From contig NZ_JACHFL010000012.1 of assembly GCF_014201875.1 (NCBI RefSeq), positions 84,519 through 148,518 of the forward strand: a stretch of DNA of 64,000 bases, given 5' to 3'. This document shows, one piece after another, positions 36,462-47,891 of this stretch. The stretch is from Deinococcus humi (GTDB lineage Bacteria; Deinococcota; Deinococci; Deinococcales; Deinococcaceae). The stretch's first letter is position 1; each line of letters starts with the position of its first letter. A model generated the notes under the pieces. That model was given only the letters and a program-made list of their open reading frames with translations. It made no database searches and was not told the origin of the DNA. The translations under genes were made by a program, and so were the position numbers.

Positions 36462-39191
36462 ATGACAAAACAGCCGCCCAACCGCCCGCCGCGTGCGGGG
36501 CTTCCGCCGCAGGAACGCGACTCGCTGAACAGTGTGGAAACGCAGGAATGGCTGGACTCTCTGGCTTACGTGCTGGCCGACGCGGGGGACCACCGCGCAG
36601 CGGAACTGCTGACTGAGCTTGATCATTACGCCTATTTCCAGGGTGCACCCATCGAGTTCAAGCAGAACACCCCGTACATCAATACCATCGACGTCGAGGC
36701 CCAGCCCGAATATCCCGGCAACGAGGAACTGGAACGCAAATTCCGCAACGCGATCCGCTGGAACTCGGTGGTCATGGTGCTGCGCGCCAACAAGGCCAGC
36801 GACGGCATCGGCGGTCACCTCGCCACCTACGCCAGCGCCGCCGAGTTGCTGGAAGTGGGTTTCAACCACTTCTTCCGCGGGCCGGAAGCCGGACAGGACC
36901 GCGATCTGGTGTTCTACCAGGGCCACGCTTCTCCCGGTGTGTACGCCCGCAGCTTCCTGGAAGGCCGCTGGGACGAGGGCCGCATGAACCGCTTCCGGCG
37001 CGAGCTGTCGCCGGACGGCCCCGGCCTGTCCAGCTACCCCCACCCCTGGCTGATGCCCGACTACTGGGAATTTCCCACCGTCAGCATGGGTTTGGGGCCG
37101 ATTCAGGCGATCTACCAGGCGCGCTACATTAAGTACCTGGAAAACCGGGGCCTCAAGCCCAAAGGGGACGCCCGCGTGTGGGCCTTCCTGGGCGACGGCG
37201 AGATGGACGAGCCGCAGAGCATCGGCGCGATCCGCTTTGCCGCCTACGAGAACCTGGACAACCTGATCTTCGTTCTGAACGCCAACCTCCAGCGTCTGGA
37301 CGGCCCGGTACGCGCCAACTCCAAGGTCATTCAGGAGTTCGAGGCACTGTTCCGGGGCGCGGGCTGGAACGTGATCAAGGTGATCTGGGACAGCAAGTGG
37401 GACGAGCTGCTGGAAAAGGACTACAACGGCGACATCGTCAAGCGCTTTGAATTGCTGGTGGACGGCGAATCGCAGCGTTATGCGGCCTTCGGCGGCAAGG
37501 AATTGCGCGAGAAGTTCTTCAACACCCCCGAACTCAAGCGCCTGATCGAGGGCTGGTCCGACGCCGATCTGGAGCTGCTCAACCGTGGCGGCCACGACGT
37601 GCACAAGATCTACGCCGCCTACAAGGCCGCCACCGAACACAAGGGCAGCCCCACCATCATCATCCCGCGCACCGTCAAGGGTTACGGCCTGGGCGAGAGC
37701 GCGCAGGCCCGCAACGTGGCCCACAACGTCAAGAAGCTGGACGTAGACAGCCTCAAGGCCCTGCGTACCCTGCTGGAGCTGCCCCTCAGCGACGAGCAGG
37801 TGGAGCACATGGAGTACTACAACCCCGGCCCTGACAGCCCGGAAGTGAAGTACGCCCTGGAACGCCGCGCCGCGCTGGGCGGCCTGACTCCCTCGCGCCA
37901 CGTCGAGTACCCGCACCCCACTGTGCCCACGGGCGAGTTCTACGAGGAATTCGCGGGGGGCAGCAAGGGCCGCGCCGTGTCCACGACGATGGCCGCCGTG
38001 TCGATCCTCAGCAAGCTGCTGCGCGACAAGGAGATCGGCAAGTACATTGTTCCCATCGTCCCTGACGAGGCCCGCACCTTCGGGATGGACGCCCTGGTGC
38101 CGCGCATCGGCATCTACAGCCCGCGCGGGCAGACCTACACGCCCGTCGACAGCGGCTCGCTGATGGTTTACAAGGAAAGCATCGACGGCCAGATGCTGGA
38201 AGAGGGGCTGACCGAGGACGGCGCGATGTCTTCGTGGATCGCCGCCGCCACCAGCTACGCCAACCACGGCGTGCCCACCATTCCCTTCTACGTCTTCTAT
38301 TCCATGTTCGGCATGCAGCGCATCGGCGATCTGGTGTGGGCGGCGGCGGACCAGATGGCCCGCGGCTTCCTGCTGGGCGCAACCGCCGGGCGCACCACCC
38401 TGAACGGTGAGGGCCTGCAGCACCAGGACGGCAACAGCCACCTGCAGGGCTACGTGGTGCCGAACCTCAAAACGTATGACCCGGCCTTCGCCTACGAGCT
38501 GGCGGTGATCATCGAGGCGGGCATCCAGCGCATGTACGTGGACGGCATCAACGAGTTCTACTACATCACGGTGGACAACGAGAACGAGGTCCAGCCCGCC
38601 ATGCCCGACGACGGGCGCAGCCACCAGGAAATCCACGACGGCATCATCAAGGGCCTGTATGTCTTCCAGCGCAGCCCCAACAAGAAGGCCAAGCTGCGCG
38701 CCCAGATTCTGGCCAGCGGCCCCGCGATGGACGCTGCGCAGAAGGCGGTGGAGATGCTGGAGGGCTACGGCGTGGCGGCGGACCTGTGGAGCGTGACCAG
38801 CTACAAAGAACTCCATCAGGACGCCTTGCTGACCCAGCGCCACAACATGCTCCACCCCACCGAGGAACCCAGGATCAGCTACCTGGCCCAGCAACTGAGC
38901 GCGGAGAACGCCCCCGGCGTCCTGATCAGCGTCAGCGATTACGTCAAGCTGGGCGCGGACGGCCTGAACGGCCACCTGGACCGCAAGCTGTGGACGTTGG
39001 GCACCGATGGCTTTGGCCGCAGCGAGGGTCGCGCCGAACTGCGTGACTTCTTTGAAGTGGATGCCAGGCATGTCGTCCTGGCCACCCTGTACGCGCTGCA
39101 ACGCGACGGCAAGGTCAAGGGCGACGTGGTGGCGAAGGCGATTGCCGATCTGGGCATCGATCCCGAACGCGACGCGCCCGTCCTGCGCTAG
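36462..39191 (+). CDS. aceE: Pyruvate dehydrogenase E1 component, homodimeric type
   Basis: Thiamine-diphosphate enzyme that decarboxylates pyruvate and acetylates the lipoyl groups of AceF. The 909-residue protein is of the single-chain AceE type: [34 protein letters not shown], the TPP motif [53 protein letters not shown] and HQDGNSHL are visible. The ATG follows a good promoter by six bases. aceF is 113 bases downstream; lpd (E3) is absent. Confidence 0.97.
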   Translation: MTKQPPNRPPRAGLPPQERDSLNSVETQEWLDSLAYVLADAGDHRAAELLTELDHYAYFQGAPIEFKQNTPYINTIDVEAQPEYPGNEELERKFRNAIRWNSVVMVLRANKASDGIGGHLATYASAAELLEVGFNHFFRGPEAGQDRDLVFYQGHASPGVYARSFLEGRWDEGRMNRFRRELSPDGPGLSSYPHPWLMPDYWEFPTVSMGLGPIQAIYQARYIKYLENRGLKPKGDARVWAFLGDGEMDEPQSIGAIRFAAYENLDNLIFVLNANLQRLDGPVRANSKVIQEFEALFRGAGWNVIKVIWDSKWDELLEKDYNGDIVKRFELLVDGESQRYAAFGGKELREKFFNTPELKRLIEGWSDADLELLNRGGHDVHKIYAAYKAATEHKGSPTIIIPRTVKGYGLGESAQARNVAHNVKKLDVDSLKALRTLLELPLSDEQVEHMEYYNPGPDSPEVKYALERRAALGGLTPSRHVEYPHPTVPTGEFYEEFAGGSKGRAVSTTMAAVSILSKLLRDKEIGKYIVPIVPDEARTFGMDALVPRIGIYSPRGQTYTPVDSGSLMVYKESIDGQMLEEGLTEDGAMSSWIAAATSYANHGVPTIPFYVFYSMFGMQRIGDLVWAAADQMARGFLLGATAGRTTLNGEGLQHQDGNSHLQGYVVPNLKTYDPAFAYELAVIIEAGIQRMYVDGINEFYYITVDNENEVQPAMPDDGRSHQEIHDGIIKGLYVFQRSPNKKAKLRAQILASGPAMDAAQKAVEMLEGYGVAADLWSVTSYKELHQDALLTQRHNMLHPTEEPRISYLAQQLSAENAPGVLISVSDYVKLGADGLNGHLDRKLWTLGTDGFGRSEGRAELRDFFEVDARHVVLATLYALQRDGKVKGDVVAKAIADLGIDPERDAPVLR

Positions 39192-39304
39192 TCCATCGTT
39201 CTCCCCTTCCTTCAATGTGGGGGAGGGGGAAACCGCACGGGGCACCGCAACGCTCCAGAACCCAAATTGAGACCTATCAATACTGATCCACAAGGAGCCT
39301 TCCA

Positions 39305-41140
<1,836 letters not shown>

Positions 41141-41188
41141 TGGATTTCTGGAATATGGGTAGGCTGTAGCACCAGACAAAATTTGAGG

Positions 41189-41220
41189 AACCCCCGTCCA
41201 ATGTGACGGGGTTTTCTTTT
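41189..41220 (+). terminator. Terminator after aceF
   Basis: Stem AACCCC(C)GTC / GACGGGGTT with one bulged C and loop of about seven, followed by TTTCTTTT. Confidence 0.75.
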
Positions 41221-41259
41221 GTCGTGAAATTGTCAGGCTTTGTCCTGCATTCTCGCGGC

Positions 41260-41781
41260 GTGAAGAAATTCCTGCTCCTTGTTCCCGCCCTGCTCGCTGC
41301 TTGCGCGCCCGCCTACACTGGCCCTAAACCTGGCCCGAATGAGATCATCGTGGAAGCGGTCAGCACCCTCCCCACTCGTTCTAAGCTCTCGCCGGAAAAC
41401 GAGGCAGGTGTAATGGGCTTTGCCATGATCTCTGCGCTCCTCGTCAATAACTTCCGGGAATCGCCTACTCGAATCGGTCTGCCTGCCGGCTACGAGAACT
41501 TCACGTTTCCGGAAAGCGAGGTTGACTCAGACAAACTCAAACTCCTGAGTGCAAAAGAAGAACCTGTCCACATCAAGATGAATTTGGTCGCTACTAATGC
41601 TGACACAAAGAACACCGTAAATCTTGAGTGGGAGAGCCGTCCTATCGGCGGCAAGTTATTAAGCGTGACCGTCAAGGCCAACAGCACCGACACCGCAGTC
41701 AATACCCGCACCATTGAGGATCGCCTGATCGCGCAGTTTGTTAAGCAAAATGGCATTCGCCTGATCGCCAGCGGACGCTGA
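41260..41781 (+). CDS. Putative lipoprotein of unknown function
   Basis: A 173-residue protein that begins with a lipoprotein signal (VKKFLLLVPALLAACAP) with the lipobox LAAC, so the Cys would be lipid-modified and the rest would face the envelope space. The mature part (TGPKPGPNEIIVEAV...) shows no domain I recognise. GTG 41260 is preferred: CATTCT ends six bases before it, whereas the upstream ATG 41203 lies inside the aceF terminator. The codon use looks richer in A/T in wobble places than the neighbouring genes, so it may be a recent arrival or a fast-evolving gene. Confidence 0.7.
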   Translation: MKKFLLLVPALLAACAPAYTGPKPGPNEIIVEAVSTLPTRSKLSPENEAGVMGFAMISALLVNNFRESPTRIGLPAGYENFTFPESEVDSDKLKLLSAKEEPVHIKMNLVATNADTKNTVNLEWESRPIGGKLLSVTVKANSTDTAVNTRTIEDRLIAQFVKQNGIRLIASGR

Positions 41782-41797
41782 GGCCGCACAACACGAC

Positions 41798-41834
41798 AAG
41801 GCCCCGTCCATTGCGGCGGGGCCTTCCTGGTTTT
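41798..41834 (+). terminator. Terminator after the lipoprotein gene
   Basis: Stem AAGGCCCC / GGGGCCTT extended inside by a G-C pair, followed after a few bases by TTTT. Confidence 0.75.
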
Positions 41835-42013
41835 GAACGCGGTCCATATGGACTGTCTGGCCATCGTCGTCTCAGGCGCGGTGTTCCAGGGTCGCCGAGA
41901 GCAGCGGTATGGCAATCACCATTTTTACTTCCATCTGGAAAGAGTTCAAGACAGGCTCAATGGGCATCCTGATTTTCTTATCTTTTCGCACAATTTCAGG
42001 ATTAACGTGGTTC

Positions 42014-43417
42014 ATGACCGCCTCACCGCGTTCGGATCAATGTCCGATCCCTTCCCGTCCGACCTCCCCCGCCCTGCTGGTCGCCGCAGGCATCGGTGCT
42101 GGCTTGCTGGTCCGGAACGCCACCAAGCCGCCGCCCACCCCGGAGCAGAAGCGAGAGACGGCCCTGAAGATCATGGAGGTGATGCTGCCCGAGAAGCGTG
42201 CCTTCGATGTGCGGCTGTGGGACGGCACGGTGCTGAGCGCTCCCAGGCAACCCGCCCGCGCCACCCTGGTGCTGAACAGTGACTACGCCCTGGACCGGAT
42301 GTTGCGCTTTCCGCTGGACATTCATATGGGTGAAGCGTACCTGCGCGGCGACTACGACATCGAGGGTGATGTGGGCAGCGTGACCAGTCTCGGCGACGAT
42401 CTGGAACTGACGCCCACCACGCTGCTTCGCCTGCTGGCGCTGTTACCCGCCCTGCGCCGTACCCGCGAGGGATCCCCTGATCCGCTGGCGATCACGGCCA
42501 AACTGGAAGGGCCGTCCCACAGTCGGGGGCGCGATCAGCAGGCCGTCCAGTACCATTACGACGTCTCCAACGATTTTTACAAGCTGTGGCTGGATCGCCG
42601 CATGGTCTATTCCTGCGCGTATTTTCCCATCGGCACCGAGACGCTGGACGAGGCGCAGGCCGCCAAGCTGGAGCACATCTGTCGCAAGCTGCGCCTGAAG
42701 CCGGGCGAGCGGCTGCTGGATATCGGCTGCGGCTGGGGCGGCATGGCGATCTACGCCGCGCAGCATTACGGCGTGCGGGTGCTGGGCGTGACGCTGTCCG
42801 AGGCCCAGCTCCGGGAGGGACAGGCGCGCGTGAGGGCGGCGGGGCTGGACGACTTGGTGAAACTGGAACTGCGTGACTACCGCGATGTGCTCAGAGACGG
42901 GGAACAGTTTGACAAGATCAGCAGCATCGGCATGGCCGAGCATGTGGGCAGCAGAAATCTCCCAGCGTACTTCGCCACCGCGTTCGCGGCCCTCAAGCCC
43001 GGCGGGCTGATGATGAACCATGCGATTGCCAGCCCCCCCAGTCCGCCCCGGCTGCCGCAGTGGGTAGAGGGCGGCAACTTCGCGGGCAAGTACGTCTTTC
43101 CCGACGGTGAACTGCAGCCGATTTACGAGACCCTGCAGCGCGCCTCCGAGGCCGGGTTCGAGGTGCGCGATGTGGAGAACCTGCGCGAACACTACGCCCT
43201 GACCCTGCGCCACTGGGCCGACAATCTGGAAGCGCACGGGAACGAGGCCCGCGCCGCGCTGGGCGAGCAGCGCTTCCGGTTGTGGCGTCTGTACCTGAAT
43301 GCCTGTGTCCCGGCTTTCGAGCGCGGCAACCTCCTGATCTTCCAGAGCCTGCTTGCCAGACCGGACGCGGACCGCAGGGCGCATGTGCCCCTCAGCCGGG
43401 CAGACCTGTATACCTAG
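42014..43417 (+). CDS. Cyclopropane-fatty-acyl-phospholipid synthase family methyltransferase
   Basis: A 467-residue SAM-dependent methyltransferase of the Cfa family, which adds methylene to unsaturated phospholipid chains in the membrane. The N-terminal part has a short hydrophobic segment (ALLVAAGIGAGLLV) and a lipid-binding-like domain (ALDRMLRFPLDIHMGEAYL), the catalytic part shows YHYDVSNDFYKLWLD, YSCAYF, the SAM motif LLDIGCGWGGMAIYAA, and EHVGSRN. The ATG at 42014 follows TAACGT by five bases; an upstream ATG at 41909 would add 35 residues. Its stop overlaps the converging O-antigen ligase stop in CTAG. Cyclopropane lipids are not well known in Deinococcus, so the true product is open. 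Confidence 0.85.
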   Translation: MTASPRSDQCPIPSRPTSPALLVAAGIGAGLLVRNATKPPPTPEQKRETALKIMEVMLPEKRAFDVRLWDGTVLSAPRQPARATLVLNSDYALDRMLRFPLDIHMGEAYLRGDYDIEGDVGSVTSLGDDLELTPTTLLRLLALLPALRRTREGSPDPLAITAKLEGPSHSRGRDQQAVQYHYDVSNDFYKLWLDRRMVYSCAYFPIGTETLDEAQAAKLEHICRKLRLKPGERLLDIGCGWGGMAIYAAQHYGVRVLGVTLSEAQLREGQARVRAAGLDDLVKLELRDYRDVLRDGEQFDKISSIGMAEHVGSRNLPAYFATAFAALKPGGLMMNHAIASPPSPPRLPQWVEGGNFAGKYVFPDGELQPIYETLQRASEAGFEVRDVENLREHYALTLRHWADNLEAHGNEARAALGEQRFRLWRLYLNACVPAFERGNLLIFQSLLARPDADRRAHVPLSRADLYT

Positions 43418-44988
43418 GGTGAAGCCTGTTTGGGTGCTCGCGTCACTGTCCACGAGGTCTGCGCCAGCGGCTGAGGCCGCACCGAGCCCTTTGCGGGATA
43501 GAGCAGGAGTTCCACGCGCTGCTCCCTGACGTCGTACAGGTTGCCGCCGAGCTTGAGCAGCGGTGTGGGACCGCTGGCCGGCGCGGTGACGGGCAGCGTG
43601 GTGATGGTGGAACAGCTGCGTTGACAGGCCCGCAGGGACACGCGGTAGGGGCCGGGCGGCAGATTCAGGCGCACGAACGCCTGATAGTTCTGGGTGTCCG
43701 TGACCTTGCGGGGGGCGATCAGCGCGTCCAGCGAGGCCTGGATGGGGGGGGCGGGGCGCAGGGCGCCCACCAGCAGCGGAAACGAGAGTGCGGCCAGCAG
43801 CCCCGCCGCTGTGACGCCCCCGGCCCAGCCCACGGCGGGGGAACGCTGGGGCATGCGTGCCAGCACGGTGCCCACCGTGACCCAGAACAGCTCGCCCACG
43901 AAGGGGCCAGGAACGATCAGGGTGTTGTCATTGGCGGTGGCGATCAGTAGCCCCGAGAGGATGGCGAGGCCCAGTGGATCGTGCTGCCGCCAGGCCGCCG
44001 CCGCCGCCGTCCCCAGCAGCACGAACAGCCCCAGCAGCCCCAGCGGCCCGCTCTCGGCCAGCTCCTGCAGCGTGACGTTGTGGGCGATCAGCCACGGCTG
44101 GCCCAGGCGGTCTATCCACGCCGGACAGGGGGTCACGCTGCCGTCAGGGGCTGGCCACAGCGTGCAGCCCTCACCGGGCGGAGACAGCCGCGCGCCCAGG
44201 CGGTAGCTGCCCACCCCGCTGACGGGCGCGCTGCGGATCACCGACAGGGCGTTGTTCCAGACCAGATCACGTCCGGAAGTGTCGCCATTGCTCAGGCGAC
44301 TGATGGCGGGCAGGTCCAGGCGCTGTCCCAGGTAAAAGCCCCCGGCCAGCAGCGCCGCCCCGGTCAGAATGCCCAGCGCCACCCGCCGGCTCTGGCGAAC
44401 GGCAAAACCCAATGCAGCGCCTATCAGAGCGGCAGCCAGCGGTCCCCGGCTGCCGGACAGTAGCAAAATGCCCAGCGCCACCGTGCCCAGCGGTACGCGC
44501 CACCACAGGCGGCCCCCTGCGAAAAGGGCCAGCCAGATTCCCGCTGCTCCGGCCAGTCCCAGCGTGATGGGCGTCATGTAGGGATGGCCCAGACGCTGGC
44601 TGAGAGGGTTGAGGCCGCTCTCGACGGTCAGACCCAGCGCCGTGATGTACACCACCGCCAGACCGACCCCCAACGGGGCCAGTTGCCGGGCACTGCTCAG
44701 GGACGCTCCTACTGCGATAAAGCCAAAAATGAGCAGCGTGCGCGCCAGCGCCAACCCGGAATTGATCAGCGGCTCGGGGGTCAGCAACGCTGGAAGTTGC
44801 TGACTCAGAGCGTAAAAACCCAGCACCCACCACGCTGCCCCCGGCAGACGCCGCAGTGCTGGGAGCGCGAAGACCGCCACCGGGGCCAGAAAGTACAGGG
44901 GGGCCAGCAGGGCCAACCACACGCGCAGCCACAGCGGGGGCGCGGCAACAGACGCTGGGAGCTGGCGTGAGGGGTCAGTCGCGGTCAT
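43414..44988 (-). CDS. O-antigen ligase/polymerase-like membrane protein
   Basis: A 524-residue polytopic protein with about ten to twelve hydrophobic helices over residues 20-400, followed by a soluble C-terminal domain of about 110 residues (LRLNLPPGPYRVSL-like beta pattern). The long periplasmic loop with SRDL-type sequences (SNGDTSGRDLVWNNALSVIR and AHNVTLQELAESG) matches the Wzy_C/O-antigen ligase superfamily, which polymerises or transfers surface polysaccharide. It lies 96 bases downstream of the BY-kinase gene, likely in one transcript. The C-terminal domain is unusual for the family. Confidence 0.82.
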   Translation of the reverse strand: MTATDPSRQLPASVAAPPLWLRVWLALLAPLYFLAPVAVFALPALRRLPGAAWWVLGFYALSQQLPALLTPEPLINSGLALARTLLIFGFIAVGASLSSARQLAPLGVGLAVVYITALGLTVESGLNPLSQRLGHPYMTPITLGLAGAAGIWLALFAGGRLWWRVPLGTVALGILLLSGSRGPLAAALIGAALGFAVRQSRRVALGILTGAALLAGGFYLGQRLDLPAISRLSNGDTSGRDLVWNNALSVIRSAPVSGVGSYRLGARLSPPGEGCTLWPAPDGSVTPCPAWIDRLGQPWLIAHNVTLQELAESGPLGLLGLFVLLGTAAAAAWRQHDPLGLAILSGLLIATANDNTLIVPGPFVGELFWVTVGTVLARMPQRSPAVGWAGGVTAAGLLAALSFPLLVGALRPAPPIQASLDALIAPRKVTDTQNYQAFVRLNLPPGPYRVSLRACQRSCSTITTLPVTAPASGPTPLLKLGGNLYDVREQRVELLLYPAKGSVRPQPLAQTSWTVTRAPKQASP

Positions 44989-45084
44989 GGATGGACCGGT
45001 TCAGAAAGAGAGTGCCTAGAGCAAAGACTGAAAAAGGAGATCTTTTCTCCTAGCCCTGCTGGCCGCGGGCCGGTCACCCGTTGC

Positions 45085-46752
45085 TCAGCCCCGTCCTGTG
45101 GGCAGTACCGGGGCCGCGTCCGCCTTCTGGTCCGCCGTGCCGTAGGCGTAGGCGTAGTACGAATCGCCCGTCCGGGCCACCTTATTCAGCACGATGCCCA
45201 GGACATTCACGCTGGCAACCCGCGCGTTCTGCAGGCTGCGCTCCACGTCGTTCAGGCGGGTCTTGCCGCCTTCCACCACCAGAATCACGCCGTCGGTGTA
45301 GGGGGCCACAGCCAGCGTATCGGGCAGGCCCAACATGGGGGGGGTGTCGATCAGCACGTAGTCGTAGCCCTGCGCCCAGCGGTCCAGATAGGTCCGGAAG
45401 GCGGGCTGGTTCAGGATGCTGCCCGCGCCGTCCCCCCGGTGGGGGGTCCCGGCGGGCAACAGATCCACATTGGTGGCCACGTTGGTGGCGTGGGCTGCGT
45501 CGGGCCTTAGGAACATCTCGGTCACGGTGTTGGCGGGCGGCAGGGCAGAGTCGGTGCCGGGCAGCGGGTGCGTGCCGATCCGGTCGGGCGCCCACACCTT
45601 GAGCTGGGTGGGGCGGCGTAGGTCGGCGTCGATGACCAGGACCTTCTGACCGGCGGCTCCCAGGCTCTCGGCCAGCGCCGCCGTCATGGAACTCTTACCC
45701 TCACCGGGGTAGGAGCTGGAAATCACCAGGCGGCGGTGGCTGCCATCGCCCAGCATGGACTGCACGTTGATACGCAGGAAGCCGATGCTCTCGTACAGCG
45801 GCCCGCTGTGGCTGGCGGGCAGGAATCCGGCGCTCATGTTGCGGCGCCGCACCAGCGGCAGCTGCGCCAGCACCGGCAGGCCCAGTGGCAGCAGATCCTC
45901 GGTGCCGTTGACCCGGCGGCGCAGACTGTCGCTCAGCAGCACCAGCCCAGTCACCAGGAACAGCGAAAGCAGCCCGGCCAGCGCCGCATTGCGCAGCGGG
46001 CGCGGCGACACGGGACGGTTGGGGGCCACCGCGTCGGCCACCGGGATCAGCGTGCCGGTTGCTGCCGTTTCCAGAACGGCCATTTGCGACAGGTTTTGCA
46101 GCACCTGGCCGCGCGCCGCCACCAGGCTCTGGCGCTCCAGCGGGTCATTGATTGAGTCGATGCGCGCCGTCAGGTTCTGGAGCTGGGCCTGCAGGCTCTG
46201 GCGCGAGCGGGTCACGCTCTGCTTGGCGCGGTCATTGTCCCAGGCCAGCAGCGCAGCGACGCCGTCCTCGGCCAGCTGGCGGGCTGCCTCGGGCGTCTCA
46301 CCCTGCGCCTGGATCTCGTACACACCGCGCTGCTGGGTGTCCAGGCGGGCACGCACCTTCAGGCGGCTGAACGCGTTGGCCGAGAGCTCCTTGCTCAGGT
46401 CGCTGCTCATCTTGCCCACAATCTCGGGAGGTAGATCGCTCTTTTCGAGCCTGTCAATGATGGTCGTGACCAGACTGCGGCTGTGCAACACCTGTTCCAC
46501 CGCTCCCTGGGGCAGTGGGGGGGCCGTGACCAGCGTGTTGTTGATCAGCGAGTTCTGGGCGTTGCTGTCCACTGCGATGATGCTGGCGCTGGACTCGTAG
46601 ACCGGAGCCTGCCGGCTGGACAGCAGATATGTCGCCCCGGCGACCACCACAGGCGTCAGGATCAGGAGCGGCGCGTACCGTCTGAGGGTGCCGAAAACCT
46701 GTCGGAGGTCAATTTGATCCGCATTCACGGGACGGGGAGGCGCACTCTGCAT
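45085..46752 (-). CDS. Polysaccharide chain-length regulator fused to BY-type tyrosine kinase
   Basis: A 555-residue fusion of a Wzz domain and a CpsD/CapB-like tyrosine kinase. The Wzz part has an inner-membrane helix near residues 28-46, a periplasmic region with coiled helices, and a second helix near 262-282. The kinase part has Walker A SSYPGEGKSSMT (about 354), Walker A' LVIDADLRRP and Walker B YVLIDTPPMLG. A short C-terminal tyrosine cluster (SYYAYAYG) is the likely autophosphorylation site. Such proteins control export and length of exopolysaccharide. A TACACT box ends eight bases before the ATG and an operator-like palindrome lies upstream. The ligase gene follows, but no glycosyltransferase is near. 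Confidence 0.9.
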   Translation of the reverse strand: MQSAPPRPVNADQIDLRQVFGTLRRYAPLLILTPVVVAGATYLLSSRQAPVYESSASIIAVDSNAQNSLINNTLVTAPPLPQGAVEQVLHSRSLVTTIIDRLEKSDLPPEIVGKMSSDLSKELSANAFSRLKVRARLDTQQRGVYEIQAQGETPEAARQLAEDGVAALLAWDNDRAKQSVTRSRQSLQAQLQNLTARIDSINDPLERQSLVAARGQVLQNLSQMAVLETAATGTLIPVADAVAPNRPVSPRPLRNAALAGLLSLFLVTGLVLLSDSLRRRVNGTEDLLPLGLPVLAQLPLVRRRNMSAGFLPASHSGPLYESIGFLRINVQSMLGDGSHRRLVISSSYPGEGKSSMTAALAESLGAAGQKVLVIDADLRRPTQLKVWAPDRIGTHPLPGTDSALPPANTVTEMFLRPDAAHATNVATNVDLLPAGTPHRGDGAGSILNQPAFRTYLDRWAQGYDYVLIDTPPMLGLPDTLAVAPYTDGVILVVEGGKTRLNDVERSLQNARVASVNVLGIVLNKVARTGDSYYAYAYGTADQKADAAPVLPTGRG

Positions 46753-46760
46753 TCAAAATG

Positions 46761-46791
46761 AGTGTAACCTCTGAAAGTGAGGAACCCTCAC
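46761..46791 (-). promoter_or_regulatory. Promoter and palindrome upstream of the BY-kinase gene
   Basis: The -10-like TACACT is at 46766-46761 on the minus strand. Upstream, at 46777-46791, is the perfect inverted repeat GTGAGG-AAC-CCTCAC, covering the place expected for the -35 box. This position fits a repressor operator. Confidence 0.5.
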
Positions 46792-46868
46792 ATTTGATTA
46801 AGCAGAGTAAGTGAAACTCGTCCTAGAAGGGCCGACTCTCACCTATGTCCATCATAAACGGACTCCTC

Positions 46869-47090
46869 CTAGATCACGCCCCCACCCAGCATCAGCCGCA
46901 GCGCGCCCAGTACGGCCACGATTGCGTTCAGCGTAAGGGCGCCCCGGTCACGCCCCAGTGCCCCGAAGATCAGGCCCAGGACAGCAGGAGGCAGGACGAA
47001 AATCCAGTTGAGCCAGCCGAAAAAGGGCAGGAAGCCCAGCAGCAGGCCGAGCGCGGCGAGGATTCCGAAAACCAGCGAAAGGACTCTCAT
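46869..47090 (-). CDS. Small membrane protein of unknown function
   Basis: A 73-residue protein that is almost entirely hydrophobic, with two or three helices (VLSLVFGILAALGLLLG, WIFVLPPAVLGLIFGALG, LNAIVAVLGALRLMLGG). The pattern LGFLPFFGWLNWIFVLPPAV is like small DUF4190-type membrane proteins. GAAGG lies close to the ATG. A longer frame upstream would overlap the divergent nth promoter and is unlikely. Confidence 0.6.
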   Translation of the reverse strand: MRVLSLVFGILAALGLLLGFLPFFGWLNWIFVLPPAVLGLIFGALGRDRGALTLNAIVAVLGALRLMLGGGVI

Positions 47091-47164
47091 GCCTTCAGGT
47101 ACGCGCCAGATGGAAAGGAAGTTGCGTGCAGACAGGTGGAGTTTGGAGGCGCTAGCCTGACACG

Positions 47165-47854
47165 GTGACCTCCTCTGCCCCCAAAAAACCCGCTGGGCGC
47201 GGCGTGGCGCCTCTGCCAAAGGGAGCCAGGGAGCGCGCTCCGCAGGTGCTGGCCTCGCTTGAACGGCTGTATCCCGATGCCCGCACCGAGCTTGCTTTCA
47301 GGACGCCCTTTGAACTGCTGGTCGCCACTGTCCTGAGTGCCCAGGCGACGGACGTCAGCGTGAATGCCGCCACGCCCGCCCTGTTCGAGAGGTATCCCGA
47401 CGCCCATGCCATGGCCCAGGCTGAAGCGGAGGACCTCGAGCCGTTTATCCGGCGCATCGGGTTGTTTCGGGGCAAGGCCCGCAATCTGGCGGCGCTGGCC
47501 CGGCTGCTGGTGGAGCGGCACGGCGGCGAGGTGCCGGATGATTTTGAGGCGGTGGTGGCCCTGCCCGGCGCGGGCCGCAAGACTGCCAACGTGGTCCTGA
47601 GCAACGCTTACGGCTTTCCGGCCATTGCCGTGGACACCCACGTGGGCCGCCTGTCGCGCCGCCTGGGCCTGAGTGTGCAGACCAACCCGGACCGGGTGGA
47701 AACGGATCTGCAAAAGCTGTTTCCCCGCGAACGCTGGGTCTTCCTGCATCACGCGCTGATCCTGCACGGGCGGCGCGTGTGCATGGCCCGCAACCCGCAG
47801 TGTGGAGCGTGCGAATTGGCAGCGTTCTGCCCGAAAGTCGGGGTGGAGGCTTGA
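47165..47854 (+). CDS. nth: Endonuclease III
   Basis: DNA glycosylase with AP-lyase action on oxidised pyrimidines, base excision repair. The 229-residue protein has the helix-hairpin-helix LPGAGRKTANVVL with the catalytic Lys, the catalytic Asp in AVDTHVGRLSRRLGL, and the C-terminal 4Fe-4S motif CMARNPQCGACELAAFC with the classic C-x6-C-x2-C-x5-C spacing. The GTG start follows TAGCCT by six bases, a leaderless arrangement. Deinococcus typically has several nth-like genes. Confidence 0.95.
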   Translation: MTSSAPKKPAGRGVAPLPKGARERAPQVLASLERLYPDARTELAFRTPFELLVATVLSAQATDVSVNAATPALFERYPDAHAMAQAEAEDLEPFIRRIGLFRGKARNLAALARLLVERHGGEVPDDFEAVVALPGAGRKTANVVLSNAYGFPAIAVDTHVGRLSRRLGLSVQTNPDRVETDLQKLFPRERWVFLHHALILHGRRVCMARNPQCGACELAAFCPKVGVEA

Positions 47855-47891
47855 GGAGACGTCCCCTGACACACCGTGAGACGCCCCTCTG

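Noticed and set aside
46842..46858. TATG-N5-CATA inverted repeat upstream of the BY-kinase, resembling an RDRM.
   Set aside because: The half-sites are two bases too close for the 17-base RDRM, and one end lacks the final AA; kept only as a weak repeat.
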